Assembly: GCF_901905185.1 (NCBI RefSeq)
Contig: NZ_CABFMQ020000001.1
Span: 248,001-312,000 of the forward strand
DNA: 64,000 nucleotides
Direction of reading: 5' to 3'
DNA from: Methylocella tundrae
GTDB lineage: Bacteria; Pseudomonadota; Alphaproteobacteria; Rhizobiales; Beijerinckiaceae
The position numbers were made by a program, and so were the translations under genes. How positions within the stretch are numbered: the first letter of the stretch is position 1; the number at the start of each line of letters is the position of its first letter. The notes beneath the pieces were generated by a model. The model did no database searches and was not told where the DNA came from. It was given only the letters and a program-made list of their open reading frames with translations. Shown here one piece after another: positions 28,373-37,027 of this stretch.

Positions 28373-28618
28373 ATGCCAGCAGATTCGGGTTTCTTCGTGG
28401 ATTGGGACGGAAACACGCGAAGCACCTCGGATCCAGGGGGCGGCTATCTCTGCGAGATCGACGTTCCAGCCCGCTATGTCGCCGTCACAACCAGGAGCGG
28501 CGCGCTGGTCCATGAGGGCACGCTCTACAAGACCCTGGCCGATGTCGAGAAGGCCGGACTGAAGACGCGGTTCGTGCCTGGATCGCATCCCTGGGGCCGT
28601 CCTGAAGACGGTTTTTGA
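28373..28618 (+). CDS. Small hypothetical protein
   Basis: An 81-residue soluble protein (MPADSGFFVDWDGNTRS at the start) with no recognised family. A GGGGATGTTAC stretch upstream is an acceptable ribosome site and third positions are GC-rich, so it is probably a gene. It converges on yceI. Confidence 0.5.
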   Translation: MPADSGFFVDWDGNTRSTSDPGGGYLCEIDVPARYVAVTTRSGALVHEGTLYKTLADVEKAGLKTRFVPGSHPWGRPEDGF

Positions 28619-28634
28619 TCCGAACTTGCAGCGT

Positions 28635-28668
28635 CGCGCCGCCGGCAAAGCAGGCTCGCGGCGGCGCG
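28635..28668. terminator. GC hairpin between convergent genes
   Basis: CGCGCCGCCG and CGGCGGCGCG form a perfect ten-bp stem with a 14-nt loop. There is no T-run on either side, so it may act as a bidirectional transcription barrier only in combination with Rho. Confidence 0.4.
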
Positions 28669-28693
28669 GGCGGTCGAGAGGATTGCGGACCGC

Positions 28694-29332
28694 TTACTCC
28701 TGCCGCTCGAACCCCGCGCTGATAATGAGATCGACCTCGTCGCCGATGAGCGGCAGATAAGTCTTCACGCCGAAATCGCTGCGCTTGATCGAGCCCGTCG
28801 CATTGAAGCCGGCGGTATATTTCTTGTTCAGCGGGTTGACCCCGGCGTCGTTGAATGTGACGGCGAGCGTGACGGGCTTGGTGACGCCGTGAAAGGTCAG
28901 ATCGCCGGTGAGCTTGCCGGTTCCCTTGCCGGTCTCGACGACTTTGACCGACTTGAACGTAATGTCGGGAAATTTCGCGGCGTCGAACCATTGGTCGCCC
29001 TTCAGCTCGCCGTCGAGCTTGGCGTTGCTGGTCGAGACCGTGTTGGTTGGAATGTGGATCTCGACGGCGCTTTTTGCCGGCGCCTTCGGGTCGAGGTCCA
29101 GCGTGCCCGTGACATTGGTGAATTCGCCGTACCAGGTCGTAAAGCCCATATGCGAAACGCTGAACAGAACGCGGGTATGAATAGGATCGACCGCATAGGC
29201 GCCGGGCTGGACGGCGGCGGGATTGGTCTTGCGCGCGGACGTGGCGGGCGGCTCGGCCTTGACGCTCGACCCGGCGAGGGGCGACGTCAGAAGGGCCGCG
29301 CCGAGGAGGACTGGAAAGAGTTTTTGCAACAT
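28694..29332 (-). CDS. YceI-family periplasmic lipid-binding-like protein
   Basis: A 212-residue exported protein (signal KLFPVLLGAALLTSPLAG) with a YceI beta-barrel from about 45: YAVDPIHTRVLFSVSHMG, then GTLDLDPKAPAKSAVEIHI and LTGDLTFHGVTKPVTL. The fold binds long polyisoprenoid or quinone-like ligands. It is divergent from the LysR gene at 29448, which probably controls it. Confidence 0.92.
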   Translation of the reverse strand: MLQKLFPVLLGAALLTSPLAGSSVKAEPPATSARKTNPAAVQPGAYAVDPIHTRVLFSVSHMGFTTWYGEFTNVTGTLDLDPKAPAKSAVEIHIPTNTVSTSNAKLDGELKGDQWFDAAKFPDITFKSVKVVETGKGTGKLTGDLTFHGVTKPVTLAVTFNDAGVNPLNKKYTAGFNATGSIKRSDFGVKTYLPLIGDEVDLIISAGFERQE

Positions 29333-29447
29333 GGCTTTGGCTCGCTCTCCGTGGGGCTGAATGCGCCCCAGATCGGCGTGACATAGCCGCATCTTTGTGC
29401 CAAAAAAACTGATAAAGAATTGATAAACTCTATCCGAAAGTTCGATA

Positions 29448-30371
29448 ATGTCCGTCTCGGCCCCGTCGTTCGACCAGTTGCGCGTCTTGCTGGCGGTTGT
29501 CGAGGAAGGCAGCTTTTCCGGCGCCGCGCGGCGGCTGAACCGGGCGCAATCGGCGATCACCTACGCCGTCCAGCGACTGGAGGAGCAGCTCGGCGTCGCC
29601 CTTTTCGACCGCGCGGGCTACCGTCCGATCCTGACCGAAGCCGGGCAAACGCTGCTGCCGCGCGCGCGGCTCATCGCGGACGAGATGCAGGCTCTTTGCA
29701 ATCATGCAGAGGGGGTCAACGCCGGCATTGAGCCTGAACTGCGGCTTGTTGTCGACGCAATGTTCCCGATGTGCGCCCTTGTCGAGGCGCTGCGCGATTT
29801 CAGCGGGCGCTTTCCTTCGGCCCCGCCGCGGATTTTCGTCGAGACTTTGGGCTCTGCAACCGAACTGGTGCTGAACGAGACCTGCGCCATTGGGCTGCTC
29901 TTGGGCTTCAACAGCGATTTTGAATCGCTGCAACGGCAGAAGCTCATGGAAATCGCCATGATTCCCGTCGCCGCGCCAGATCATCCGCTCGGGCTCATGG
30001 GCCGCGCCGTCGGTAAGGAAGAGCTTCGCCAGCATGTGCAACTCGTCCTTTCGGACCGCTCGGGGCTCTCGGGCAGCCGAGATTATGGCGTGTTCTCGCC
30101 GAAGACATGGCGGCTCGCCGATCTTGGCGCGAAGCACGCCATGCTGAAGGCCGGGCTTGGCTGGGGGAGCCTGCCGGCTCACCTTGTTGAAGAGGATCTG
30201 GCGGCGGGCCATTTGCGCCGGATCGAGATTCTGGCGGAGGACGGCGCAGTCGAGACTGTGACGCTGCCGCTCTGCTCCGCCTATCGCCGCGATCGGCCGC
30301 CGGGTCCAGCCGGGCGATGGCTGCTCAATCATCTCGCCGGGTTGACGGAAATCCGGAAGATCGCCGGATGA
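29448..30371 (+). CDS. LysR-family transcriptional regulator
   Basis: A 307-residue regulator: winged helix at 7-66 (FDQLRVLLAVVEEGSFSGAA, then QSAITYAVQRLEEQLG) and a LysR substrate domain from about 93. Position opposite yceI suggests it controls that gene and itself. The 115-base intergenic region holds two TGATAAA repeats 11 bp apart (29410 and 29421). Confidence 0.9.
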   Translation: MSVSAPSFDQLRVLLAVVEEGSFSGAARRLNRAQSAITYAVQRLEEQLGVALFDRAGYRPILTEAGQTLLPRARLIADEMQALCNHAEGVNAGIEPELRLVVDAMFPMCALVEALRDFSGRFPSAPPRIFVETLGSATELVLNETCAIGLLLGFNSDFESLQRQKLMEIAMIPVAAPDHPLGLMGRAVGKEELRQHVQLVLSDRSGLSGSRDYGVFSPKTWRLADLGAKHAMLKAGLGWGSLPAHLVEEDLAAGHLRRIEILAEDGAVETVTLPLCSAYRRDRPPGPAGRWLLNHLAGLTEIRKIAG

Positions 30372-30377
30372 GCGTCC

Positions 30378-30818
30378 TCAAAGGACGCTCTTGGCCTCGA
30401 CGTCCGGTCCGCGCACGCTTTCCCTCGGAGACGCCGCGAAGCGGCCTTCCTCCGCCTTGTAGAAATATTGGCTCGCCACCAGCCAGCCCTTGAGCGGTCG
30501 GAGCGGCAAAATGCAGGAGATCAGCAGCACGGGCAGGCTGGTCACGAGATGAACCCAGAGCGGCGGCGCATAGGCATAGTCGAGCCAGACGGCGAAGAAA
30601 ACCGCGGGGACGCAGAAGAAGCAGATGACGAAGAAGGCCGGGCCGTCGGCCGGATCCGCGAATGAATAATCGAGGCGGCACACCTCGCACTCTCGTCGCA
30701 GCTTCAGAAAACCCTGGAAGAGATGCCCCTTGCCGCAGCGCGGACACCGCCCTCTGACGCCCGTGCGAATCGGGCTGAGCGGCGGCCACTCCTCCTTTGT
30801 CTTGAATTCATCAATCAT
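30378..30818 (-). CDS. DUF983 membrane protein with zinc ribbon
   Basis: A 146-residue protein: GRCPRCGKGHLFQGFLK and CEVCRLDY make a four-cysteine ribbon, followed by two membrane helices (about 60-80 and 85-105) and a charged tail. This is the DUF983 arrangement, with unknown function, often near cytochrome oxidase genes but not here. Two ATTGTATGTA motifs lie upstream. Confidence 0.88.
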   Translation of the reverse strand: MIDEFKTKEEWPPLSPIRTGVRGRCPRCGKGHLFQGFLKLRRECEVCRLDYSFADPADGPAFFVICFFCVPAVFFAVWLDYAYAPPLWVHLVTSLPVLLISCILPLRPLKGWLVASQYFYKAEEGRFAASPRESVRGPDVEAKSVL

Positions 30819-30839
30819 CGACCTGTTCCAATCCCGCAA

Positions 30840-30849
30840 ATTGTATGTA
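30840..30849. promoter_or_regulatory. ATTGTATGTA motif, copy 1
   Basis: ATTGTATGTA 22 bases upstream of the DUF983 start. The same ten bases recur at 30937-30946, and a related sequence lies upstream of the MocR gene. Confidence 0.4.
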
Positions 30850-30936
30850 ATCAATCTGCGCGCCCGTAGCTTTCCGGAAGCCAAATCCGCCCTGCCCGAG
30901 TCCGAAAACGTTCCACATGGGCAGAATTGACATCAC

Positions 30937-30946
30937 ATTGTATGTA
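30937..30946. promoter_or_regulatory. ATTGTATGTA motif, copy 2
   Basis: Second exact copy, 97 bases from the first, in the space between the MocR stop and DUF983 start. Confidence 0.4.
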
Positions 30947-31062
30947 GACAGGCGCCCCGCCTTGTCAAGCGCAGCCGTGCGCCGGCTCTGCGGCGCCAAT
31001 GTCGCAGTGCGCCGCGCGCCCAGGTGATCGCGTGGAGATGGGCGCTGGATCGCTGGCCGCGG

Positions 31063-32457
31063 CTAAACCACCGTCGAGGACATCGCGGGCGATTGCGCGA
31101 GAAGATCAGCGATGATCTCGAGGCTTTGCGCAAGCTCCTGCCGCGTCGCCGCCGCGCCAAGGCCAAGCCGGACCGCTTCCGGCGGCGCCGACAGCGCGAA
31201 GGCGTCGCTGGCGACGACGCTGACGCCGGCCGTGCGCAGCAAGCTGACGAATTCGCCGCGCGTCCAGGGCGCCGGCAGCCTGAGCCAGAGATGAAACGCT
31301 TCTTTATTGGCGCCGCGCGCCGCGATTGGGAGCTTCTCTGCGACGATCGTCCGCCGCGCCGCGGTCTCCTTACGGATGGCGGCGAGCGCGGCCTCGGCGA
31401 CGCCGTCGTCGATCCAGCGTGTCGCGATCGCGGCGGTCAGCGGCGAGGCCATCCCCATTGTGGCGCGGATGGCGCCCGCGAGACGGGCGGCCATCCTGGC
31501 GTCCGGGGCGACGAGATAGGCGATGCGCAGCGCCGGAGACAGGCATTTGCCGAGGCCCGCGACATGATAGACGAGATCGGGCGCCAGAGCTGCGAGCGGC
31601 GGCGGCCCGTGCTTCGGCAGCAGGCCGTAGGCGTCGTCCTCGATGATCGGAACCTTATGGCGGAGCGCCAGCGCGGCGAGCGCCTCGCGCCGCCCGAGCG
31701 ACATGGTGGCGGTGGTCGGATTATGCAGCGTCGGCGTGCAATAGAGGGCTTTGGGCCGCTCCTTGCGGCAGATTGCGTCGAAGGCCTCCGGCACGACGCC
31801 TTCCGTGTCGATTGCGACCTCAGTAAGCTTGATGCGCAGATGCGCCGCCAGCGCGCGAAAGCCGGGATAGGTCAGCGCCTCGGCGCAGATGGTTTCTCCG
31901 GGCGCGGCGATGAGGCTCAAGATGGCGAGCAGGGCGCCTTGCGCGCCGGGAGCGACCAGCACGCGCTCGCTTGAAACCCCAGGCAGACGCTCCGCGAGCC
32001 AATGCGCGCCAGCGGCGCGGTCGGCGCTCGCGCCGCCCGGCTCCTGGTAGCGCATCAGGAGACCAAGGCCGTGGCTCGCTTCGAGTTTGGCCATGGCTTC
32101 CCACATCCGCGAGGACAAAGCTGGATCGTCAAAGCGCGGCGGCAGATTCATGCTCATGTCAATGAGGCCGCTCGCTGGACCCCCCTGAGGCGCCGCCCGC
32201 TTCTGGCGGACGTAGGTGCCTTGCCCGACTCTGCCCTCGATGAGGCCGCGCCGGCGCGCCTCGGCATAGGCGCGGCTGACCGTCGTGAAGTCGATTCCCA
32301 GCGAATCGGCGAGCGTCCTCTGCGGAGGCAGGCGGACGCCGCCTGCAAGCGCGCCGGTGAGAATGTCGGCGGCGATGGCGTCGGCGATGGCGAGATAGAG
32401 AGGGCCTGCCGCTTTTCTGATCGACGGCGTCCAGACGCCTGCGTCAATATCGTCCAT
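31063..32457 (-). CDS. MocR/PdxR-type regulator with aminotransferase domain
   Basis: A 464-residue fusion of a GntR winged helix (PLYLAIADAIAADILTGALA, then RTLADSLGIDFTTVSRAYAE, residues 19-90) and a fold-type I aminotransferase domain. PLP-site features are ALYCTPTLHNPTTATMS, EDDAYGLLPK and GLGKCLSPALRIAYL, the latter with the lysine that binds PLP. Such proteins sense PLP or aminated metabolites. The target is unknown; a shared TGTATG motif upstream of itself and of DUF983 points to those two. Confidence 0.88.
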   Translation of the reverse strand: MDDIDAGVWTPSIRKAAGPLYLAIADAIAADILTGALAGGVRLPPQRTLADSLGIDFTTVSRAYAEARRRGLIEGRVGQGTYVRQKRAAPQGGPASGLIDMSMNLPPRFDDPALSSRMWEAMAKLEASHGLGLLMRYQEPGGASADRAAGAHWLAERLPGVSSERVLVAPGAQGALLAILSLIAAPGETICAEALTYPGFRALAAHLRIKLTEVAIDTEGVVPEAFDAICRKERPKALYCTPTLHNPTTATMSLGRREALAALALRHKVPIIEDDAYGLLPKHGPPPLAALAPDLVYHVAGLGKCLSPALRIAYLVAPDARMAARLAGAIRATMGMASPLTAAIATRWIDDGVAEAALAAIRKETAARRTIVAEKLPIAARGANKEAFHLWLRLPAPWTRGEFVSLLRTAGVSVVASDAFALSAPPEAVRLGLGAAATRQELAQSLEIIADLLAQSPAMSSTVV

Positions 32458-32497
32458 CGCGGCTCCTTGCTGCGGTTACCTGCGGCAAATTCTATCG

Positions 32498-32516
32498 ATG
32501 TATGTATATTGTATGC
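32498..32516. promoter_or_regulatory. TGTATG-repeat upstream of the MocR gene
   Basis: ATGTATGTATATTGTATGC holds two TGTATG units 13 bases apart, 40 bases upstream of the MocR start; ATTGTATG is shared with the two DUF983 sites. It may be an autoregulatory operator. Confidence 0.4.
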
Positions 32517-32564
32517 TTATGTTGCTGCGCAAGGGTGTTTGCGACGCCAGTTCCGCGAGGACGT

Positions 32565-33275
32565 TCAGAACCGCGTCGTCAAGGCGATGAGCCAAGCAGG
32601 GCTTGCCGAAAGCGCCGCCGCCTCCAATGCGCGGTCGAACCCCGTGAGAATCGCGAGGCCGGCGGCGATCAGGACGATCGCGAAGGCGGCGCGCCCGAGC
32701 CGCGCCGTCCGTCCGGCCATCCAGCGCCCGCGCGCGGCAAGCCGGCCAAAGCCGTAGCCGACGCCAAGCAGCGCGAGCGCCGCCCCCAGCGAAAACAGAA
32801 ACATCGTCGCGATCGCAGCGGCGACCGAGCCGCCGCTGGCGGCGAGCGCAAAGGCCGCCCCCAGGGTCGGGCCAACGCAAGGGGCCCAAGCGAAAGCCAG
32901 CACGACTCCCGCCCCGGCAAAGCCCCAGAGGCCCGCGGATGGCAAATGTTTTGAAAGACCCTCGCCCCATTGCGACAGGGAGGAAAGCGCTCGCTCCGAT
33001 CCAAGGCCGAGCGCCGGGATCAGGATGATGACGCCGGCGGCCACCATGATCGCCGCCGCGATGGCGCGAACGAAGCCGGCGTCGCCAAGCCCGACGCCAA
33101 AAGAGGCGATGGCGCCGCCAACGACGCCAAAGGTCAGGGCGAGCCCCAAAGCCAGCGCGATCGGACCGCGCGGATCGCGCGATCGCGCGCCGGCGATGAT
33201 GATCGGCGCCAGCGGCAGCACGCAGGGGCTGAAAACGCTGAGCAATCCAGCGATGAAGGCGAGCCCGAGGTTCAT
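32565..33275 (-). CDS. CcdA-like cytochrome c biogenesis membrane protein
   Basis: A 236-residue protein with six membrane helices that would carry electrons from cytoplasmic thioredoxin to periplasmic thiol proteins. The redox cysteines are in AGLLSVFSPCVLPLAPI and AFAWAPCVGPTLGAAFA, each with the adjacent proline typical of the family. ATG 33275 gives a proper family length; 24 open codons upstream were left out. It might serve the periplasmic thiol proteins at 14.4-16.4 kb, but there is no linkage. Confidence 0.9.
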   Translation of the reverse strand: MNLGLAFIAGLLSVFSPCVLPLAPIIIAGARSRDPRGPIALALGLALTFGVVGGAIASFGVGLGDAGFVRAIAAAIMVAAGVIILIPALGLGSERALSSLSQWGEGLSKHLPSAGLWGFAGAGVVLAFAWAPCVGPTLGAAFALAASGGSVAAAIATMFLFSLGAALALLGVGYGFGRLAARGRWMAGRTARLGRAAFAIVLIAAGLAILTGFDRALEAAALSASPAWLIALTTRF

Positions 33276-33453
33276 AGTGTCAACGGCCGCCTGCGCCCGC
33301 GCGATTTTTTCCTCCGCTGTGCTGCACGACGGGCCGGCTCCTTGCATGATGAGCGATCGCAGTCTGACGCGAAAAATCAGCCGCGCCGACGGCGTCTTTT
33401 GCGCATCATAGCCGGTTTTGCAAAGGAAGTGGGGCGCAGGCCGTGGATTGAGG

Positions 33454-34668
33454 TCAGATCCTCGCGGCGGTGAGACTCGCGGATCCCCACGTCGTGCGCC
33501 AGCGCGTTTTCACCGACGTCAGGCCGACGAGAGCCAGCACAGCAAGTGCGGCGAAGATCATGAGGCCGAGCTGATAGCTGCCGGTCAGCTGCTTTGAAAA
33601 GCCAAGGCTCGAGGCGAGGAAAAAGCCGCCGACGCCGCCGGTCATGCCGATAAGGCCCGTCATCACCCCCATTTCGGCCCTGAATCGCTGAGGCACGAGC
33701 TGAAAGACGGCGCCATTGCCCATGCCGAGCGCCAGCATCCCGATGATGAAGATCGCCAGCGCCATGCCCGCCTGGGGCAGATGGAAGCTGACGATGGCGA
33801 GCACGGCCGCGGCGACGGAATACATGATGGTCAGCGTCCTGATGCCGCCGATGCGGTCGGCGAGCGCGCCGCCGATCGGGCGCACCATTGAACCGGCGAA
33901 AACCGCCGCGGCGGTGAAATAGCCAGCGCTGATCGCGCTGAGGCTATATTCTGTATTGAAGTAGATGGTCAGGGATGACGCGAGCCCGGAAAAGCCGCCG
34001 AACGTCACGGCGTAGAAGAACATGAACCACCAGCTGTCCGGTATTTTCAGCACCGCCATATATTCCTTCAAGGTTTTCGGCGGCGGCGTCGTCGGGCTGT
34101 CTTTGGCGAAGACCGCATAGACGACGAAGGCGATGATGAGCGGTATCGCGGCAAGGCCAATGACATTGATCCAGCCATAGGCGGCGGCGAGCGCCGGCGC
34201 GAAAAGCGCGGCGAAGACCGTGCCGGAATTGCCGGCGCCTGCGATGCCGAGCGCGATTCCCTGATATTGCGGCGGATACCAGCGCGAGGCGAGCGGAAGC
34301 GCGACGGCGAAGGACGCGCCGGCGAAGCCGAGCACGAGCCCGAACAGCAGGATCTGGGCGAAACTGTCTATGCCGATCAGCCAGGCGGCGGCGACGCCAA
34401 GGATCACGATCGTCTGGCCGACGAGACCGGCGGCCTTCGGCTTCACGCGATCGACGAGAACGCCCATGACGACGCGCAGCAAGGCCCCCGCGAGAATGGG
34501 GACCGCCACCATCAAGCCTTTCTGGGCTGGATCAAGATGCAGGCTGCTGGCGATCTGAACGCCGAGCGGGCCGAGGATCACCCACACCATGAAGCTCATG
34601 TCGAAATAGAAGAAAGCAGAAAGGAGAGTTGGTAAATGGCCTGCTTTTAAGAACTCTCGCTTGATCAT
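33454..34668 (-). CDS. NarK-type nitrate/nitrite MFS transporter
   Basis: A 404-residue major facilitator protein with 12 predicted helices. GIAGAGNSGTVFAALFAP is the Gly/Asn-rich nitrate signature of helix 5, and GMGNGAVFQLVPQRF with GMTGGVGGFFLA the second one in helix 11. ATG 34668 has GAGGGG upstream. It is divergent from a phosphatase-kinase fusion, the pairing found in nitrate assimilation clusters of other Proteobacteria, but reductase genes are not in the window. Confidence 0.88.
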   Translation of the reverse strand: MIKREFLKAGHLPTLLSAFFYFDMSFMVWVILGPLGVQIASSLHLDPAQKGLMVAVPILAGALLRVVMGVLVDRVKPKAAGLVGQTIVILGVAAAWLIGIDSFAQILLFGLVLGFAGASFAVALPLASRWYPPQYQGIALGIAGAGNSGTVFAALFAPALAAAYGWINVIGLAAIPLIIAFVVYAVFAKDSPTTPPPKTLKEYMAVLKIPDSWWFMFFYAVTFGGFSGLASSLTIYFNTEYSLSAISAGYFTAAAVFAGSMVRPIGGALADRIGGIRTLTIMYSVAAAVLAIVSFHLPQAGMALAIFIIGMLALGMGNGAVFQLVPQRFRAEMGVMTGLIGMTGGVGGFFLASSLGFSKQLTGSYQLGLMIFAALAVLALVGLTSVKTRWRTTWGSASLTAARI

Positions 34669-34804
34669 CGCCCCTCGCGTATCGTTATTATGGATGGCCT
34701 CCCGCCAAATCTTGGCGCATCGGACCGTTCTTGAAGAAAGCAATCGTTGTGCCGGTTGAAACAAAAGCGCGCGCGTCCGCCGCCGACCCGCGGAGCCTTC
34801 GCCA

Positions 34805-36541
34805 TTGACCCGGGACCCGCCGCCTCTTATCGCCGACAGCGGATCTGCCCCGCTCGACGTGCAAGCCGGCCTCAAAAGCGAGCGCGGCCGTCGTGAGCGC
34901 AACGAGGATTACGCGGGCGTCTATTTCGGCACGCCGGATCAAAGGGCGCGGCTTGGCGTCGTCGCGGCGATCGCCGACGGAATCGGCGGCGCCAAGGGCG
35001 GGCGCGTCGCGGCGGAGCTTGCCGTGCGCAGCTTCATCGACGGTTATCTCAGCCAATCGGAGACGCGCGGCGTGCGGCTCGCCGGCGCAAGATGCCTTGA
35101 GGCGATCAATCGCTGGACCCATGCGATGGGACGCGCCGACGCCGGCCTGCAGGACATGGGCTCGACCTTCACCGCTTTGATTTTGCGCGGGCGCCAGGCG
35201 CATATTCTGCACGTCGGCGATTCCCGGCTCTATCGTCTGCGAGACGATCGATTGAGCCTTTTGACCAATGACCACACGCTGAGAGGGGCGGGGCGCAACC
35301 ACATATTGACGCGCGCGATCGGGCCGGCGGCAGGGCTCCAGATTGACTATGTGATGGAGGACGCGCGCCCGCATGACCGCTTCCTTCTATGCAGCGACGG
35401 CGTTCACGGCGTTCTGTCCGAACGGGCGCTGGAGGCGGAGCTGGCCCGCCGCGCCGCCCCGGAGGAGACGGCGGCGCAAATCGTCGATGCGGCGATCGAC
35501 GCCCGCGGCGGCGACAACGCCACGGCCCTGGTGATTGACGTATTGAGTCTTCCGGCCGCCAATCTCGCGGATTTGCAACTGGCGGCCGCCGCCATTCCGA
35601 TCGCGCCGCCGCCAAACGCCGGCGCACGCGTCGATGATTATTTTTTAGGCGCCATGATCTCCGATGGCCCCTACAGCCGCGTGTTTAGCGGGATCGACGA
35701 GGCGACGCACCAGCCGGTTATTGTCAAGTTTCCGAAACCGTTGATCGCCGCCGACGCCGTTCTGCGGCAGGCTTTTCTGCGCGAAAGCTGGATCGCGACG
35801 CGCGTGCGCAGCCCCTTTGTGGCTGAGTGCGTCGAGGTACCATCGCAGCGGCGAAGCTGCCTCTATACGGTGATGCCGCTCTACCAAGGCGAGACGCTGG
35901 AGCGCCGGCTCCTGCGCGCGCCGACGATCCGCCTCGCCTCGGGGCTCGGCATTGCGATCAAGCTCGCCAAGGCGGTGGCGGCGCTGCACCGCGCCGGCGT
36001 CATCCATCGCGATGTGAAGCCGGATAATGTCATCCTTCAGCCGGACGGCGGATTGAAGCTGGTCGATCTCGGCGTCGCCCGGCTGCCGCAACTTGAGGAT
36101 GTGCCGATGGCCGCGGCGCCTGGCACGCCGAGCTTCATGGCGCCGGAACTGATCGCGGGAGCCGCGGGGGACGAGAAGTCGGATCAGTTTGCGCTGGGCG
36201 TCACAATCTTTCGGATGTTTACGGGCGCGCTGCCCTATGGCGAAATCGAGCCGTTTTCGCATCCGCGCTTCGGCCGTCCTGTGGCGCTGACGAAATTGCG
36301 CCCGGATCTCCCGGCCTGGCTCGACAGGCTTCTTGCCCGCGCCTTCGCGCTCCGGCCGGAAGACAGGTTCGACGATGTGCTGGAGTTGATCTTCGAGCTC
36401 GAACATGGCGCCGACCGCGCGCGGCCCATCGATGACGCGCCTGCGCCGCTCTATGAGCGCAACCCGCTGATCGTCTGGAAGGCAATCTCGGCGATGCTGG
36501 CGGCGGCGCTCATTGCGGCGCTCGCCCTGCATCGGCATTGA
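34805..36541 (+). CDS. PP2C-type phosphatase fused to a Ser/Thr protein kinase
   Basis: A 578-residue signalling protein with two opposed activities. Residues 20-245 are a PP2C phosphatase with metal motifs RNEDYAG, AAIADGIGGAKGG, LHVGDSRLY and GGDNATALV. Residues 280-535 are a Hanks-type kinase with HRDVKPDN near 400, DLG in place of DFG, and GTPSFMAPE. A membrane helix lies at about 560-574, so the catalytic parts face the cytoplasm. Start is TTG 34805 with GGAG upstream; GTG 34859 is the alternative. It is divergent from the NarK-type gene. Confidence 0.9.
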   Translation: MTRDPPPLIADSGSAPLDVQAGLKSERGRRERNEDYAGVYFGTPDQRARLGVVAAIADGIGGAKGGRVAAELAVRSFIDGYLSQSETRGVRLAGARCLEAINRWTHAMGRADAGLQDMGSTFTALILRGRQAHILHVGDSRLYRLRDDRLSLLTNDHTLRGAGRNHILTRAIGPAAGLQIDYVMEDARPHDRFLLCSDGVHGVLSERALEAELARRAAPEETAAQIVDAAIDARGGDNATALVIDVLSLPAANLADLQLAAAAIPIAPPPNAGARVDDYFLGAMISDGPYSRVFSGIDEATHQPVIVKFPKPLIAADAVLRQAFLRESWIATRVRSPFVAECVEVPSQRRSCLYTVMPLYQGETLERRLLRAPTIRLASGLGIAIKLAKAVAALHRAGVIHRDVKPDNVILQPDGGLKLVDLGVARLPQLEDVPMAAAPGTPSFMAPELIAGAAGDEKSDQFALGVTIFRMFTGALPYGEIEPFSHPRFGRPVALTKLRPDLPAWLDRLLARAFALRPEDRFDDVLELIFELEHGADRARPIDDAPAPLYERNPLIVWKAISAMLAAALIAALALHRH

Positions 36542-36589
36542 CGTCGCCGGTTCCGATCAGATCAAGCTTCGGCTTGAAACGTTCCGCTC

Positions 36590-37027
36590 TCACCGATGGA
36601 CGAGCACCGGCACCTTGCAATGGGTCAGCACCTTCGAAGTCTCGCTGCCGAGGATCAGCGCCGAGATGCCTTTGCGGCCATGTGAGGCCATGATGATCAA
36701 ATCGGCGCCTTTTGAGGCCGCCGTGTCGATGATCGCCTGATAGGGGCGGTCATCCTCGACCTGAAGCGTCTCGACGGGAACGCCGGCCGCCACCGCCACG
36801 GCTGAGGCCTCGCCGAGGGTTTTTTCCGCCTGTTCTGCGAGGCGGGTGGTATAGTCATCGGGCGTGTCTTCAATCATCGCAGCTTCAGCCGAGAAAACGC
36901 GGAAGGGCAGGGTGACCGTGAGAATCGTGACCTTCGCGCCGATCGCTTTCGCCAGCTCGACGCCGTGGCTGACCGCCTTCGACGCCAGTTCAGAACCATC
37001 GGTCGGGATAAGGATGTTGCTATACAC
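36590..37027 (-). CDS. Universal stress protein, UspA family
   Basis: A 145-residue ATP-binding-type Usp: SNILIPTDGSELASKAV at the start, MASHGRKGISALILGSETSK with the G-2x-G-9x-G-S/T phosphate loop, and CKVPVLVHR at the end. It starts with GTG, supported by AAGGAGG. The upstream region has three imperfect direct repeats. Confidence 0.92.
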   Translation of the reverse strand: MYSNILIPTDGSELASKAVSHGVELAKAIGAKVTILTVTLPFRVFSAEAAMIEDTPDDYTTRLAEQAEKTLGEASAVAVAAGVPVETLQVEDDRPYQAIIDTAASKGADLIIMASHGRKGISALILGSETSKVLTHCKVPVLVHR

